This document shows, piece by piece, positions 1 through 9,785 of a DNA stretch of 64,000 bases. The number at the start of each line of letters is the position of its first letter. Positions within the stretch are counted from its first letter, which is position 1. Where the stretch lies: contig NZ_JAFBEE010000013.1 in NCBI RefSeq assembly GCF_016908555.1, positions 20,655 to 84,654 of the forward strand, written 5' to 3'. The position numbers were made by a program, and so were the translations under genes. Under the pieces are notes generated by a model that did not search any database, was not told where the DNA came from, and saw only the letters and a list, made by a program, of their open reading frames with translations. The DNA comes from Alkaliphilus hydrothermalis. Lineage in GTDB: Bacteria; Bacillota; Clostridia; Peptostreptococcales; Natronincolaceae.

Positions 1-287
1 GAACCCAAGAGGAGTTCTTTTCTATTGCTTTTAAGGTTTTTGAGGTCCCTTTCAATATTATCCTGCATTGAAAGGATTGTATCAGCATAATCAAAAACCA
101 CTTTACCTGCCTCTGTTAGCTCAACACCACGATTACTTCTAATTAGAAGAGTCACCTCTAGATCTTTTTCTAGGGATTGAATCTGCATACTCAACCCAGG
201 TTGCGTTAGATGGAGCTCTTTTGCAGCTTTTGAGATGCTATTTTGTTTAACTGTTACGTAAAAAACTTTTAAATACTGAATGTTCAT
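1..287 (-). CDS. LysR-family transcriptional regulator, N-terminal part (cut by window edge)
   Basis: The reverse strand read from the ATG at 285-287 begins MNIQYLKVFYVTVKQNSISK and continues with AAKELHLTQPGLSMQIQSLE, the winged helix-turn-helix of LysR regulators. About 95 residues are present; the effector-binding domain lies beyond base 1. A GGGTGGG ribosome site precedes the ATG. LysR proteins bind DNA as tetramers and usually control a divergent neighbour plus their own gene, but the next gene downstream of the start (369-947) is on the same strand, so no divergent target is visible here. The family call is firm; the ligand is unknown. Confidence 0.88.
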   Translation of the reverse strand, partial: MNIQYLKVFYVTVKQNSISKAAKELHLTQPGLSMQIQSLEKDLEVTLLIRSNRGVELTEAGKVVFDYADTILSMQDNIERDLKNLKSNRKELLLG

Positions 288-342
288 ATTCCCACCCTTT
301 TTATATTAGTTTGATATTAATAATAATTATACCACAAAATGG

Positions 343-387
343 TGAAAAGCCTAATGAAAGAATGTTCTTTAATGGGTCGGCTTTTTC
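343..387 (-). terminator. probable intrinsic terminator of the Fe-S protein gene
   Basis: On the minus strand AAAAGCC and GGCTTTT arms, extended by imperfect CATTAAAGAA/TTCTTTCATT pairing, span the stop codon of the upstream gene and end in a short T tract. The stem overlaps the last codons. Confidence 0.4.
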
Positions 388-947
388 TTGCATACTTTTA
401 AGCACTCAGCACAACCCCTAATGGAATAAGGAATACACCTATTTAGGTGAAATTGATTGTTATAAAAGGCATCAGCAGGACAGGAACGAATACATTCACC
501 GCAGCTAATACAATGCTCTCCTTCAGGTTGATTTTCAGTCTTTGTTGGAGTGAGGGGGGCATTGGTAAATAGGGCTGCAAATAAGAGTCCTGCCCCGTAG
601 TCTTTATTAACTACGATACCATTTCTTCCCCATTCTCCCATTCCTGCCGACACTGCTAATGGTCTAAAATCTCCAAATAAAGACAGAACTGTTTTGTAGT
701 GGGCAGTATAACCTTCACCCTTCAAGATAGAAGCCACTTGGTCCTGGACGTGCCTACTACGGAGATAGTCCTTTGCCAGCATTTTTGATGAGAGTAAAGG
801 AACATTCAAAAACCACTTTTCTGTAAAGGGAAAGGCAAAGAGGATGACGGGTTCAACTCTTCTGATTTTTGTAACACCCGTCAACAGCGCCTCCTCCTTT
901 AAAGCTTTTTGTTGTATATAATTCGTTAGTTCGTCTTGGTATGTCAT
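369..947 (-). CDS. Two-[4Fe-4S]-cluster protein, QueG-like C-terminal fold
   Basis: The 192-residue protein ends in two cysteine groups, Cys146/149/152/156 (CX2CX2CX3C) and Cys171/179/182/186, the pattern of a double [4Fe-4S] domain as in the C-terminal half of epoxyqueuosine reductase (QueG). The central MGEWGRNG stretch also occurs in that family. At 192 residues it is about half the length of QueG, so the cobalamin-binding part is probably missing and it is unlikely to be the true queuosine enzyme; many Clostridia carry such short paralogues of unknown role. I place the start at the ATG at 945-947, because AGGAGG lies 6 bases upstream; a longer frame begins 21 bases earlier without such a site. 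Electron transfer or a reductase role is inferred only. Confidence 0.75.
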   Translation of the reverse strand: MTYQDELTNYIQQKALKEEALLTGVTKIRRVEPVILFAFPFTEKWFLNVPLLSSKMLAKDYLRSRHVQDQVASILKGEGYTAHYKTVLSLFGDFRPLAVSAGMGEWGRNGIVVNKDYGAGLLFAALFTNAPLTPTKTENQPEGEHCISCGECIRSCPADAFYNNQFHLNRCIPYSIRGCAECLKVCKKKPTH

Positions 948-1155
948 AGAGATCCTCCTGAGACTCATTTTCTATTAGTTTTAGACATTACCACGACAAT
1001 ATACCATATATTTCACTAACCTTCCTTCTACATCTCTAGGCGGAGGGAAAAACCGACTAGGGGACGTTAAAGGAATTATCTAATTTTGATATATTTGTAT
1101 TAGAGGAAAGATCATGACACTTGGTCAGTAATCTATAAATTATGGAGGGATTTGT

Positions 1156-2427
1156 ATGGAAGGGTTTTTAAAGCTTAAACAGGAGAGTATTTTTCAAAAC
1201 AAAAGCTTTATGCTTCTTTTAATGGGGCAAATTGTATCGAATCTAGGAAATGCAGTACATTCTGTGGCAGTTTCATGGTTTATTATGAACACAGTAGGAA
1301 AAGAGCTTTCTGGGACTTATATGGGGATATTTGGTGCATGTGTATTGATTCCTTATATAATCTGTGGCCCATTGTCGGGGGTATATGTAGATCGGATTAG
1401 CCGTAAGAAGATTATTGTTGGCACTGATCTCATTCGAGGATCATTGATTGTATTATTGGGTGGGTTGGTATACTTAAATATTTATCCTATGATTTCCTTG
1501 TTCACCATTACTTTCTTAAGTGCCTTATTTGGCTCCTTCTTTAACCCAGCGGTGGATGCCTCCATCCCCAATATCGTAGCTGAAAAAGACTTAACCCAAG
1601 CAAATTCATTAAATGGTATGAGCCGTCAGCTTACTTGGATTATCGGTGGGGCAATTTCAGGATTCTTGTACTATAAGCTAGGGATTATCGGGATTTTCTT
1701 AGTAAACGGTATATCCTTTATATTATCTGGTATTTCTGAGACTTTTATCAAACTGCCCCATGTTAAAAAGGAAAGCAATGAGTCCAGCAGCTTTTGGAGT
1801 GATTTTAAAGGCGGCGTAAAATATGTAAAAAATCAAAAGACCCTTATGAGGGTGATGGTTTTCTCATTAGTGCTGAACTTTATTTATAGTCCTATTTTTC
1901 AGATTGTATTCCCGAAAACATTGAAATTCACCTTGGATATGGGGGCTAGAGAATATGGTATTCTTCAATCTTTATTCCCTGTAGGGGCTATGTTGGGGAT
2001 GGTGGCATTATCATCCTTTAAAGTACTACAGGATAACCACAGGGTAGTAAAACTTGCTATACTTATACAGTCTATATTCTTTATCGGGTTTGGTATTCCA
2101 ATTATTTCAACGATGCTGGATCATCTGGGAAATTCAAATGTATATATACTTTACTGTATTTTGGCGGTTCTATTAATGATTTGTAATGCGTTTATCAATA
2201 TCCCCTTCTTTACAGCCCTACAGAAAAAGGTTCCAGATGAGTATAGGGGAAGGTTCTTTGGTCTACTAAACACTTTATCTCAAGGAATCGTTCCCATTGG
2301 TCTTGGATTCTATGGTTTTATATCAGATTTGGTACTTCCATCTGTAATCTTCATAGGATCTGGAATCGTGGCTTTACTAATGGGGGTATGGATTATCGGA
2401 ACTACTGATTTTAAAGAAATACTTTAG
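1156..2427 (+). CDS. Major facilitator superfamily exporter
   Basis: The 423-residue protein has about 12 hydrophobic segments and the MFS loop signature after helix 2 (GPLSGVYVDRISRKK), typical of the MFS_3 / enterobactin- and macrolide-exporter-like branch. It would be a proton-driven exporter in the cell membrane; the substrate cannot be told from sequence. GGAGG sits 7 bases before the ATG at 1156. The gene is flanked by genes on both strands and appears monocistronic; no drug-resistance regulator is adjacent. The family is clear, the substrate unknown. Confidence 0.85.
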   Translation: MEGFLKLKQESIFQNKSFMLLLMGQIVSNLGNAVHSVAVSWFIMNTVGKELSGTYMGIFGACVLIPYIICGPLSGVYVDRISRKKIIVGTDLIRGSLIVLLGGLVYLNIYPMISLFTITFLSALFGSFFNPAVDASIPNIVAEKDLTQANSLNGMSRQLTWIIGGAISGFLYYKLGIIGIFLVNGISFILSGISETFIKLPHVKKESNESSSFWSDFKGGVKYVKNQKTLMRVMVFSLVLNFIYSPIFQIVFPKTLKFTLDMGAREYGILQSLFPVGAMLGMVALSSFKVLQDNHRVVKLAILIQSIFFIGFGIPIISTMLDHLGNSNVYILYCILAVLLMICNAFINIPFFTALQKKVPDEYRGRFFGLLNTLSQGIVPIGLGFYGFISDLVLPSVIFIGSGIVALLMGVWIIGTTDFKEIL

Positions 2428-2555
2428 TATTAAACCCCTGACATCCTTCACTTTGCTTTTCATTGGAACATAAAATTCTCATAGGAATATAATTAATATA
2501 AGTGAGGAAATTAAAAAAATATAGACTTGCTCTATGAATAGCAGGGGGGAAGACG

Positions 2556-4373
2556 ATGGAAATAGACAAAGTGAGGTTGATTGAAAAAGAAGCTATTAGT
2601 GGAGGACTGTCCAAGGCAGATATAGATTATTTATTAGCAAAAGAGAATCGAAGAATGTTTAAAAGAACCAACTTGACGGGTGATGAGGCGGTAAATATTG
2701 GTACCCTGATCATGGATAATCATATCTATTTGATGGAAATATGGAAGGAATATCCCTATAAAGGTAAGTTGGATTGGAAAATCGATCCTTACAAAGACAA
2801 ATCTTGGACTTTGTACTATCATAGCCTTAGAATGGTCAGTTATTTATGTAATGCCTATGAGACGACAGGGGAACTTCAATATTTAGATAAATCTAAGGAG
2901 ATAATCAGTGATTGGATCGAGAACAATCACATTGAAAAACTAACGGTAAAGATCGCATGGAATGAGCATAGTGCCAGTAATCGAGTTCTTAACATGATTT
3001 ATTATCTTGAAATGATCAAGCAGACCCCAAATATTGATTATGAATTTATGAATAGTCTCCTATTAGCCTTGTATGTTCATGGGGAATTTTTAGCAGATAC
3101 TAAAAATTATGTTGCTAACAATCACGGAATCATGCAGGACAAAGCGCTGATGGAGCTATCGCTTTTTTATAATGAGTTTGAAGATGCTAATAGATGGTTA
3201 GATAATTGCTTGAAGCGATTACTATTGCGATTTCATAAGGATATAACCCATGAGGGGGTTCATTTAGAACATTCCCCATATTATCATATATTTGTATTGC
3301 AACTGTTTACTGATATAGAAGAAATGCTAAATTTCTATGGTAAATCTTTAGGGGAGGCCAGTAGAAAAACTTTTGCTTTAATGAAGGAGTATCTAGCCTA
3401 TGCTATTAAACCAGATGGAAAATTACCCACTATAGGGGATACCAATGATGCTTTAATGGAGGAAAGAAAAATATTTGATCACCCCTTCTTAGATTATGTA
3501 TTATCCCAAGGAAAGGAGGGGGTAAGGCCTACTGCCACCAGTAAAGTTTATCCAGTAGCAGGTATAGGGATTTTTCGGGATAAATGGAAAACCCACCCCA
3601 ACTTTCATCTAAGTACCTATCTATTTTTTCACGCAGGTTTTCATTCAACCACCCATAAACATGGTGATGATCTATCCTTTATCTTAAGCGCTTTAGGGAA
3701 AGATATTTTCATAGACCCAGGGAAGTATAATTATGATAAATATAATAAATATCGCCAATACTTCAGATCTACCTGTAGCCATAACACAATTACGGTTGAC
3801 GGGAAGGAGTATAGACTAAAAGAAGAAAATATAGGTAAAAGTAAATTGTTGGGTTGGAATCTTACGGAGGAATACGACTGGATAAAAGGAGAACATACCT
3901 TGTATGAAGGAGTTAGAATTATTAGGGAAATTCTTTTTATTAAACCCAATGCAATAGTCATCCTTGATTCTATTGAGTCGGGGAAATTCCATTCTTATCA
4001 ACAAATATTCAATCTAGCTCCAGGAATAACCGTCAGAAAAAAAGATTATGGAGGATTTGAAGCAGTTTTTGAAAATAAAGAGTTAAAGATACTGTTGACG
4101 CAAGTGAATCCTGTCGATAAAGTAAAAAGTTACTCAGCATCAGAAAAGCCATTAAAGGGCTATGCTTCACCACGCACAAATCAGTTAGTTAAGATTCAAC
4201 AGGTTGTATTTGAAAAAAAAGGTAAAGATATTGAGTTTATTACCGCTATCAATATTAAAAGTAAACAATATGAAAATAAAATAAGGGGTATTCAAATTAA
4301 AAATTATCAATCTACGAGACAAATAAAATATTATTGTGATGGTGTGTTAAAGACCATCCATTTAAAAAGATGA
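2556..4373 (+). CDS. Heparinase II/III-family polysaccharide lyase-like protein
   Basis: The 605-residue protein has an all-alpha N-terminal toroid-like half (about residues 50-330, with NNHGIMQDKALMEL around 190) and a C-terminal beta-sandwich half carrying FHSTTHKHGDDLSF near residue 370, the conserved His/Asp motif of heparinase II/III lyases. Such enzymes cleave uronate-containing polysaccharides by beta-elimination. There is no N-terminal signal peptide, so it may act inside the cell or on polysaccharide intermediates. Near neighbours are a glycosyltransferase and a UDP-sugar dehydrogenase, which suggests trimming or turnover of a uronic-acid surface polymer. A GGGGGGAAG ribosome site precedes the ATG. 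The substrate is inferred. Confidence 0.82.
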   Translation: MEIDKVRLIEKEAISGGLSKADIDYLLAKENRRMFKRTNLTGDEAVNIGTLIMDNHIYLMEIWKEYPYKGKLDWKIDPYKDKSWTLYYHSLRMVSYLCNAYETTGELQYLDKSKEIISDWIENNHIEKLTVKIAWNEHSASNRVLNMIYYLEMIKQTPNIDYEFMNSLLLALYVHGEFLADTKNYVANNHGIMQDKALMELSLFYNEFEDANRWLDNCLKRLLLRFHKDITHEGVHLEHSPYYHIFVLQLFTDIEEMLNFYGKSLGEASRKTFALMKEYLAYAIKPDGKLPTIGDTNDALMEERKIFDHPFLDYVLSQGKEGVRPTATSKVYPVAGIGIFRDKWKTHPNFHLSTYLFFHAGFHSTTHKHGDDLSFILSALGKDIFIDPGKYNYDKYNKYRQYFRSTCSHNTITVDGKEYRLKEENIGKSKLLGWNLTEEYDWIKGEHTLYEGVRIIREILFIKPNAIVILDSIESGKFHSYQQIFNLAPGITVRKKDYGGFEAVFENKELKILLTQVNPVDKVKSYSASEKPLKGYASPRTNQLVKIQQVVFEKKGKDIEFITAINIKSKQYENKIRGIQIKNYQSTRQIKYYCDGVLKTIHLKR

Positions 4374-4412
4374 TTTTACTCGTCTGAAACATTTTCTCCT
4401 CTATATTATTGC

Positions 4413-4472
4413 AAAGAGCTGGCGCCGTAGCATATTCTTAATATACGCTACAATCGACAGCTCTTTTGTTTC
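4413..4472. terminator. bidirectional terminator with nested hairpin (heparinase / glycosyltransferase)
   Basis: Outer arms AAAGAGCTG (4413-4421) and CAGCTCTTT (4458-4466) enclose an inner GTAGCATATT/AATATACGCTAC stem. The element lies between two convergent genes, with T-rich ends on both strands. It belongs to the repeated hairpin family described in the findings. Confidence 0.7.
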
Positions 4473-4497
4473 AATCTAAAGTTTTTTTACTTTCTGC

Positions 4498-6249
4498 TTA
4501 TACTGTGACGGGGGTAGTATAATCATCAGTATTTTCAGTGATGATTTTGCACTTTTTTAAGTGTTCTTCATCGTTAATTTTCCAAGTATGATCATCTAAA
4601 GAAGCGCGTCTACAGACCACATGATTAAATCTATCTGTAGAATAAATCTTGAAACCTTGCTTGGAGCAATCCTGTAAGAATTGGCTATCGCTACCCTGTT
4701 GACGGTCTGTAACAAATTTTACTTTATCAAAAACGTGTTTTTTTCCTGTAATGGTGGAGCCAGCTACAAATTTGGTATATTGATTTTCTTTATATTCAAA
4801 TTTAAGACCCAAGGTCTTGAGTCCTTCAAAATAGATATAATAGCATCCTTTTCCTACAATGTCGGCATCGGTGTATTTGAAGGCATTTAATAGGTCACCA
4901 AGATATTCTGGAGCATAATAGTTGTCATCATCAAATTTAGTAATGATATCACCATTAGCTTTAGAAATAGCAAGATTTAGACAAGCTCCCAATGGCTCTG
5001 CTTCATCAAGTTGTAGAATCATGACATTCTTATATTTCTTAGCCCTGTTCTTCCATAGTTTAAGATCCATTCTATTGTCATTTAAAACCACAATCATTTC
5101 CTTGTTTTTGTAGTTTTGCATATCGAAATTAGAAAATACATTATCCATATAATATTGTCTATTAGTACCCATTACAATGGAAACTAAGGGTTCCTCTTTA
5201 TCAATAGAAGTATTCATCACCTTTTTAACTATTTGGTTTAATCTATGCTTGTAGGTATGATGCTTTAGGACTTCTCTGATTCCAATAAGGCTGTATTGAT
5301 CCCTTTTACCTTGGTCGTTAATAAGCAATTCCAAATGGCTGATCGTCTCAGCTTCCGATTGTGAAAGGTGAACAATACCACTAAACATTTCGTCTATTCC
5401 AACGGAATAGGAACTAATGACATTTGTACCACATGCCAAGAGTTCAAAGACCCTCCTAGAAAACATTGTAGGACTCTGATTACAGGAGTTGACATTTAAG
5501 AATATAGGGTATTTTTTATAGGTTGAAGTCATTTCGTCATAAGCTAAACTACCTTTTATATGGGGTTGATAGACATGTGGAAATTTATAATGGTCTGATT
5601 GTGTGAAGTTATTCATTCGATCGTAAATATGAAGGTCATAATTTAGAGCAGGTTTCAGCATCATCTCCAGTTGTTTGACCCGTTCCTCATGTCCTGTATT
5701 ATACCAAGTACCGGCAAATGCTACTTCTCCTAGTTTGGTTTTATTCTTATTGATTGGATTGTGGATTTTAGGTTGAGCAGCAAAAGGGAGGGAATAGATT
5801 CTGTTGTGACCTAATATTTCCATGTACTTTGGGATGCAGTGGGAGTCGGTGGTAAAAACATAATCAAATAGCTTTGCAGCAGAGATAAACCTTTGAAAGT
5901 TTAATGGATCTTCCTTATTCCAAAAAACGGTGGGGATTTTGTAAAACCTACACCAACGAATAAGCTGCTCTAAAGGTTTGTCGCTCTTATCTTGTAGATT
6001 AGAGATTTGGTATCGCCAACTGCCATCATTACCCATCCAAGCGGATTCCACCAACAACATATGGGGTTTTTCATTTGTGAGGGTTTTTTGCCAGTTTGTC
6101 TTTTTAAGGGGTATGAGGATACATTCATGTTTAAAGCATTCATGACTGAACTCGTCTAAAATACAAGCTATTTTTAGTGGTAATTGCTTTTCACTTCCTT
6201 TTGCACATGGCTTTTTAAAACGTTTTATATTTCTAAAATAAAACTTCAT
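4498..6249 (-). CDS. Two-domain glycosyltransferase (CgeB-like + GT2)
   Basis: The 583-residue protein is a fusion. Residues about 25-340 resemble the CgeB/DUF3880 spore-surface glycosyltransferase group, ending with the nucleotide-sugar segment TMFSRRVFELLACGTNVISS. Residues about 350-560 are a GT-A (family 2) domain starting PLVSIVMGTNRQYY, with the metal-binding FDDDNYYAPEYL. It would transfer sugars to a surface or spore polymer in the cytoplasm. The ATG at 6249 has TAGGTGATGG just upstream. It is divergent from the UDP-sugar dehydrogenase at 6429 and convergent with the lyase gene, which fits a polysaccharide cluster. The acceptor and sugar are unknown. Confidence 0.85.
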   Translation of the reverse strand: MKFYFRNIKRFKKPCAKGSEKQLPLKIACILDEFSHECFKHECILIPLKKTNWQKTLTNEKPHMLLVESAWMGNDGSWRYQISNLQDKSDKPLEQLIRWCRFYKIPTVFWNKEDPLNFQRFISAAKLFDYVFTTDSHCIPKYMEILGHNRIYSLPFAAQPKIHNPINKNKTKLGEVAFAGTWYNTGHEERVKQLEMMLKPALNYDLHIYDRMNNFTQSDHYKFPHVYQPHIKGSLAYDEMTSTYKKYPIFLNVNSCNQSPTMFSRRVFELLACGTNVISSYSVGIDEMFSGIVHLSQSEAETISHLELLINDQGKRDQYSLIGIREVLKHHTYKHRLNQIVKKVMNTSIDKEEPLVSIVMGTNRQYYMDNVFSNFDMQNYKNKEMIVVLNDNRMDLKLWKNRAKKYKNVMILQLDEAEPLGACLNLAISKANGDIITKFDDDNYYAPEYLGDLLNAFKYTDADIVGKGCYYIYFEGLKTLGLKFEYKENQYTKFVAGSTITGKKHVFDKVKFVTDRQQGSDSQFLQDCSKQGFKIYSTDRFNHVVCRRASLDDHTWKINDEEHLKKCKIITENTDDYTTPVTV

Positions 6250-6428
6250 TCCATCACCTACCTCAAAATATTAAATACACTACAACACTACAATATATTC
6301 TTTATAGCTTTAAAAAAGACATTTAATTGCATTATGTATAGTAATACAGATATAAAATGCACAGTAGCCTCCTTAAAATAATATAATAAAATCAAGTTAA
6401 GGTATGATTTAATAGAGGAGTGATGGAA

Positions 6429-7676
6429 ATGATGAAAATATGTGTTGTTGGACTTGGATACATTGGTTTGCCAACTGCAGCTATCCTAGCTTCTATTGGA
6501 TTTAATGTGGTGGGAGTCGATATTAATCCCAAAATTATAGATTTGGTGAATAATAAAAAAATCCATATTGAAGAAACAGACCTAGAAGAAGTGGTGGCTA
6601 CAGTGGTTTCTAAAGGAAATTTAGTGGCAAAAACTCAACCTGAGGAAGCTGATGCTTTTATCGTGGCAGTTCCTACACCAAAGACGGAGGATAATGCCTG
6701 TGAAGTAAAATATATCATCAGTGCAATGAAATCTCTGATTCCTTACCTGAAAAAAGGAAATACTGTAATTGTAGAATCAACTATAGCTCCTGGTACAATG
6801 GAGGAAGTAGTGTTGCCCTTGATTGAAGAAGCTGGGTTTTTGGTGGGTAAGGACCTGTATTTAGCCCATTGCCCAGAACGGGTACTACCGGGCAAAATAT
6901 TGTTTGAAATCGTTAATAATGATCGAATTGTAGGAGGGTATACAGCTCTATGTGGAAGTAAAGCAGCTGATATTTATAAAGCATTTACAAAAGGAAATAT
7001 TCTAATATCAAGCTTGAAGGTGGCGGAAATGACAAAACTAGTTGAAAATACCTTTAGGGATATTAATATCGCTTTTGCCAATGAACTAGTAAAGGTTTGT
7101 GATGAGTTAAACATTAATGTCCATGAAGTAATTCAACTTGCCAATAGACATCCAAGGGTTAATATTCTTCAACCTGGGCCTGGGGTAGGAGGACATTGTT
7201 TAGCTATTGATCCATATTATATTGTTAGCAAAGCTCCCAACAGTGCAAAGCTAACGGCTACAGCAAGGGAAATAAATAGCAGTATGCCTATTTATGTTGT
7301 TTCAAAAGTTAAAGAACTGGTAAGGGACATAGAAAATCCAAGGATTGCAGCATTGGGAATGACCTATAAGGAGAATATCGATGATGTGAGGGAGAGTCCT
7401 TCATTGGAAATCATCAATCTCCTCATGAAAGAAAATTACGAAGTTAGATGCTATGACCCCCATGTAACGAAAAACCTTGGCCAAGTAAAGAATCTAGATC
7501 AAGCAATAGAGGGGGCAGATTTGATTTTACTTTTGGTGGCCCATAATGAATTTGTGAACTTAAATCTAGAAGCTTATACAAAGAAAATGAGAAGGCCAAT
7601 GGTCTTTGACACAAAGAATTGTTTGGAGAGAACCAATAATATGCAAGTAATCTACCTTGGGTGGAATGAGAGATAA
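6429..7676 (+). CDS. wecC: UDP-N-acetyl-D-mannosamine dehydrogenase-type UDP-sugar dehydrogenase
   Basis: NAD-dependent four-electron oxidation of a UDP-sugar to a UDP-uronic acid is the family reaction. The N-terminal Rossmann motif is VVGLGYIGLPTA, and the catalytic cysteine lies in GPGVGGHCLAIDPYY. KENIDDVRESPSLEI in the C-terminal domain is typical. The overall layout is closest to WecC (UDP-ManNAc to UDP-ManNAcA) rather than UDP-glucose dehydrogenase, but the substrate is not certain. The open frame extends back to a GTG at 6420 that overlaps the GAGGAG ribosome site; the ATG at 6429, 8 bases after that site, is the better start (415 residues). It supplies uronate donor sugar for the neighbouring glycosyltransferase, and the lyase acts on uronate polymers. 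Confidence 0.85.
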   Translation: MMKICVVGLGYIGLPTAAILASIGFNVVGVDINPKIIDLVNNKKIHIEETDLEEVVATVVSKGNLVAKTQPEEADAFIVAVPTPKTEDNACEVKYIISAMKSLIPYLKKGNTVIVESTIAPGTMEEVVLPLIEEAGFLVGKDLYLAHCPERVLPGKILFEIVNNDRIVGGYTALCGSKAADIYKAFTKGNILISSLKVAEMTKLVENTFRDINIAFANELVKVCDELNINVHEVIQLANRHPRVNILQPGPGVGGHCLAIDPYYIVSKAPNSAKLTATAREINSSMPIYVVSKVKELVRDIENPRIAALGMTYKENIDDVRESPSLEIINLLMKENYEVRCYDPHVTKNLGQVKNLDQAIEGADLILLLVAHNEFVNLNLEAYTKKMRRPMVFDTKNCLERTNNMQVIYLGWNER

Positions 7677-7697
7677 TGCCTTAGGTTTTTAGGGATA

Positions 7698-7748
7698 GAA
7701 AAACCAGCTAACTTACGTATATTAAATACGTAGCCGCTGGTTTTTTTA
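7698..7748 (+). terminator. terminator of the UDP-sugar dehydrogenase gene, nested hairpin
   Basis: AAACCAGC (7701-7708) pairs with GCTGGTTT (7736-7743); inside lies TACGTAT/ATACGTA. Seven T residues follow. It faces a convergent gene and may work in both directions. Confidence 0.85.
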
Positions 7749-7773
7749 TGTGGTGAAGAAATTTAAGAAGATG

Positions 7774-8802
7774 CTAGTGAAAGGTGTTTTTGATAAAGGA
7801 ATCAATGAAGGGAATCAATCTTAACATCTCCTGGTCCGTTTCAATACCTTTGACGACTCTACTGAGATAAACAGACTCGTTCCATTGGCGACGAGAACAA
7901 TTTTCAATAGCATAAATAAGCATATAGGGGTAAAGGAGATAAATTTTGATAATTTCCCATTGTTGAGGAGTAAGGGGATTGTGTTGTTGATATAATTCTA
8001 GAAACTCCATCATTTCATTTTTATCGAAACTTCCCTTTTTGATCAAAGTCCAGTAGAGGAGTATACGGAAATCTTTAGCAGGTAGATCAATGCTTAAGGT
8101 ATCAAAATCAATAATATACACTTTTCCAGAGGGATGAATAATTAAATTGGAGGGGGAGAAATCACAGTGGCATAATCCTCCAACTTTCTCAATGTCTTTT
8201 GTCCATAGGTGGTACTCTGATTTTAATAGTTGTTGCTGTAATTTTGTTAGATTATTGATGAATTTGGGTAATTTTCTAACAAATAGCTTATCTAATGTAG
8301 AGGTTGTTTTAGTATCTGATTCTTGATATATTGAATTTAATAGATCATATTTTTCTCTAAAAAACTCTGACCAATTACCTAGACTATTTACAAAGGCCCA
8401 TTGGGGCTTGGGGATGACCCCTCTTGAAGCAAGATGAAATTTTGCAAGTGAAGTAGTAACCCTTCTAAAATCACTTATGCTGTCTAAGTTTGGTTTACTA
8501 CCGATTACTTGGTCTGTTAGAAGATATGTATCATCACCTATTATACAGTATGGAACTTGGTTATTGGTGGTATGAATGATGGGTACAGGAAAATGATTGG
8601 ATTGTAGGTGCTTAATAGCGTCTACTAAGAATTGGATTTTTTCTAGAGGATACTGTATTTTTTTGAGATATTTAATTCCATCATTAGTATAAATTTTCCA
8701 AACACTGCGATTAACCTTATCTGCCACCAGTTGAACTTTATCTATTTCAAAAGAATATTGGGATAATATAGGATTTAATTCTTTAGTTTCAACAATTTGC
8801 AA
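7774..8802 (-). CDS. CotS-like spore-coat / aminoglycoside-phosphotransferase-fold protein
   Basis: The 342-residue protein has the APH/choline-kinase fold: the catalytic-loop motif GGLCHCDFSPSNLII, followed by the metal-binding YIIDFDTLS. The pattern matches the CotS/YutH spore-coat kinase group common in endospore formers, where the physiological substrate is not established. The frame is open from a TTG at 8811, but AAAGGAG directly abuts it; a second TTG at 8802 sits 9 bases after the same site and gives MQIVETKELN, so I prefer it. The context next to surface polysaccharide genes agrees with a spore-envelope role, but that is inference. Confidence 0.75.
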   Translation of the reverse strand: MQIVETKELNPILSQYSFEIDKVQLVADKVNRSVWKIYTNDGIKYLKKIQYPLEKIQFLVDAIKHLQSNHFPVPIIHTTNNQVPYCIIGDDTYLLTDQVIGSKPNLDSISDFRRVTTSLAKFHLASRGVIPKPQWAFVNSLGNWSEFFREKYDLLNSIYQESDTKTTSTLDKLFVRKLPKFINNLTKLQQQLLKSEYHLWTKDIEKVGGLCHCDFSPSNLIIHPSGKVYIIDFDTLSIDLPAKDFRILLYWTLIKKGSFDKNEMMEFLELYQQHNPLTPQQWEIIKIYLLYPYMLIYAIENCSRRQWNESVYLSRVVKGIETDQEMLRLIPFIDSFIKNTFH

Positions 8803-8904
8803 TTTAAACAACTCCTTTGCAAGATAATAAGACTTATGATATTATATTCATTACTGCCAAAGGATTGACTATTTCTTTATAATTTATTTTATGGAGGTAA
8901 ACAT

Positions 8905-9657
8905 ATGAAAATTGTATCATGGAATGTTAATGGCCTTAGGGCTTGTATGGGTAAGGGATTTCTAGATTATTTTAATGAAATAGACGCTGACTTATTTTGT
9001 CTGCAAGAAACAAAGCTTCAGGAGGGACAGATTGATCTGCAGTTGGAGGGCTATCATCAGTATTGGAATTATGCCATCAAAAAAGGGTACTCCGGTACAG
9101 CTATTTTTTCAAAGAAGGAGCCATTGTCAGTAAAATATGGAGTAGGTAAGGAAGAAACCCAAGAAGAGGGTAGAGTAATTACATTAGAATTTGAAGACTT
9201 TTATCTAGTGAATGTCTATACCCCAAATGCCCAAAGAGGCTTGGCTAGACTGGACTATAGAATGTCCTGGGAAGATGATTTTAGAAATTATTTAATAGAG
9301 TTGGACTCTATTAAACCCGTAATTTTATGTGGGGACTTGAATGTTGCCCATCAAGAAATTGATTTAAAAAATCCAAAGACAAATACTAAGAGTGCAGGTT
9401 TTACAGTGGAAGAAAGAAATAAAATGACTGATTTGCTGAAGGTAGGTTTCATAGATTCCTTTAGACATTTTTATCCTGAGAAAGAGGGGGCATATACTTG
9501 GTGGTCCTATATGAGACAAGCTAGGGATAAGAATGTAGGATGGAGGATTGATTATTTTATCGTTTCAGAAAGATTAAAAGACCATCTTAAGGACTCCCAT
9601 ATTCACGCCCATGTTTTGGGGAGTGACCATTGTCCAGTGGTGTTGGAGTTGGAGTAA
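8905..9657 (+). CDS. exoA: Exodeoxyribonuclease III
   Basis: Class II AP endonuclease / 3'-5' exonuclease of base excision repair. The 250-residue length is standard. It begins MKIVSWNVNGLRA, has the metal ligand in LQETKLQ, the CGDLNVAH catalytic Asp/Asn motif near residue 145, and the terminal GSDHCPV motif with catalytic Asp-His. Its ribosome site is GGAGG, 7 bases before the ATG. It is monocistronic, ending at a bidirectional terminator. Identification is secure. Confidence 0.95.
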   Translation: MKIVSWNVNGLRACMGKGFLDYFNEIDADLFCLQETKLQEGQIDLQLEGYHQYWNYAIKKGYSGTAIFSKKEPLSVKYGVGKEETQEEGRVITLEFEDFYLVNVYTPNAQRGLARLDYRMSWEDDFRNYLIELDSIKPVILCGDLNVAHQEIDLKNPKTNTKSAGFTVEERNKMTDLLKVGFIDSFRHFYPEKEGAYTWWSYMRQARDKNVGWRIDYFIVSERLKDHLKDSHIHAHVLGSDHCPVVLELE

Positions 9658-9713
9658 GTGGAGGATAAAAAAACGACCTTTTTATAGGTTCGTCATTAAT
9701 AATACTTATAATT

Positions 9714-9746
9714 AAAAAGACTACAGTAAGTTTGTAGTCTTTTTAA
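9714..9746. terminator. bidirectional intrinsic terminator
   Basis: AAAAAGACTACA and TGTAGTCTTTTT form a perfect stem between the convergent exonuclease and GGDEF-EAL genes. Confidence 0.85.
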
Positions 9747-9785
9747 GTAAACAAATTCCAATAAATAAGCATATGTAATCTAGCT

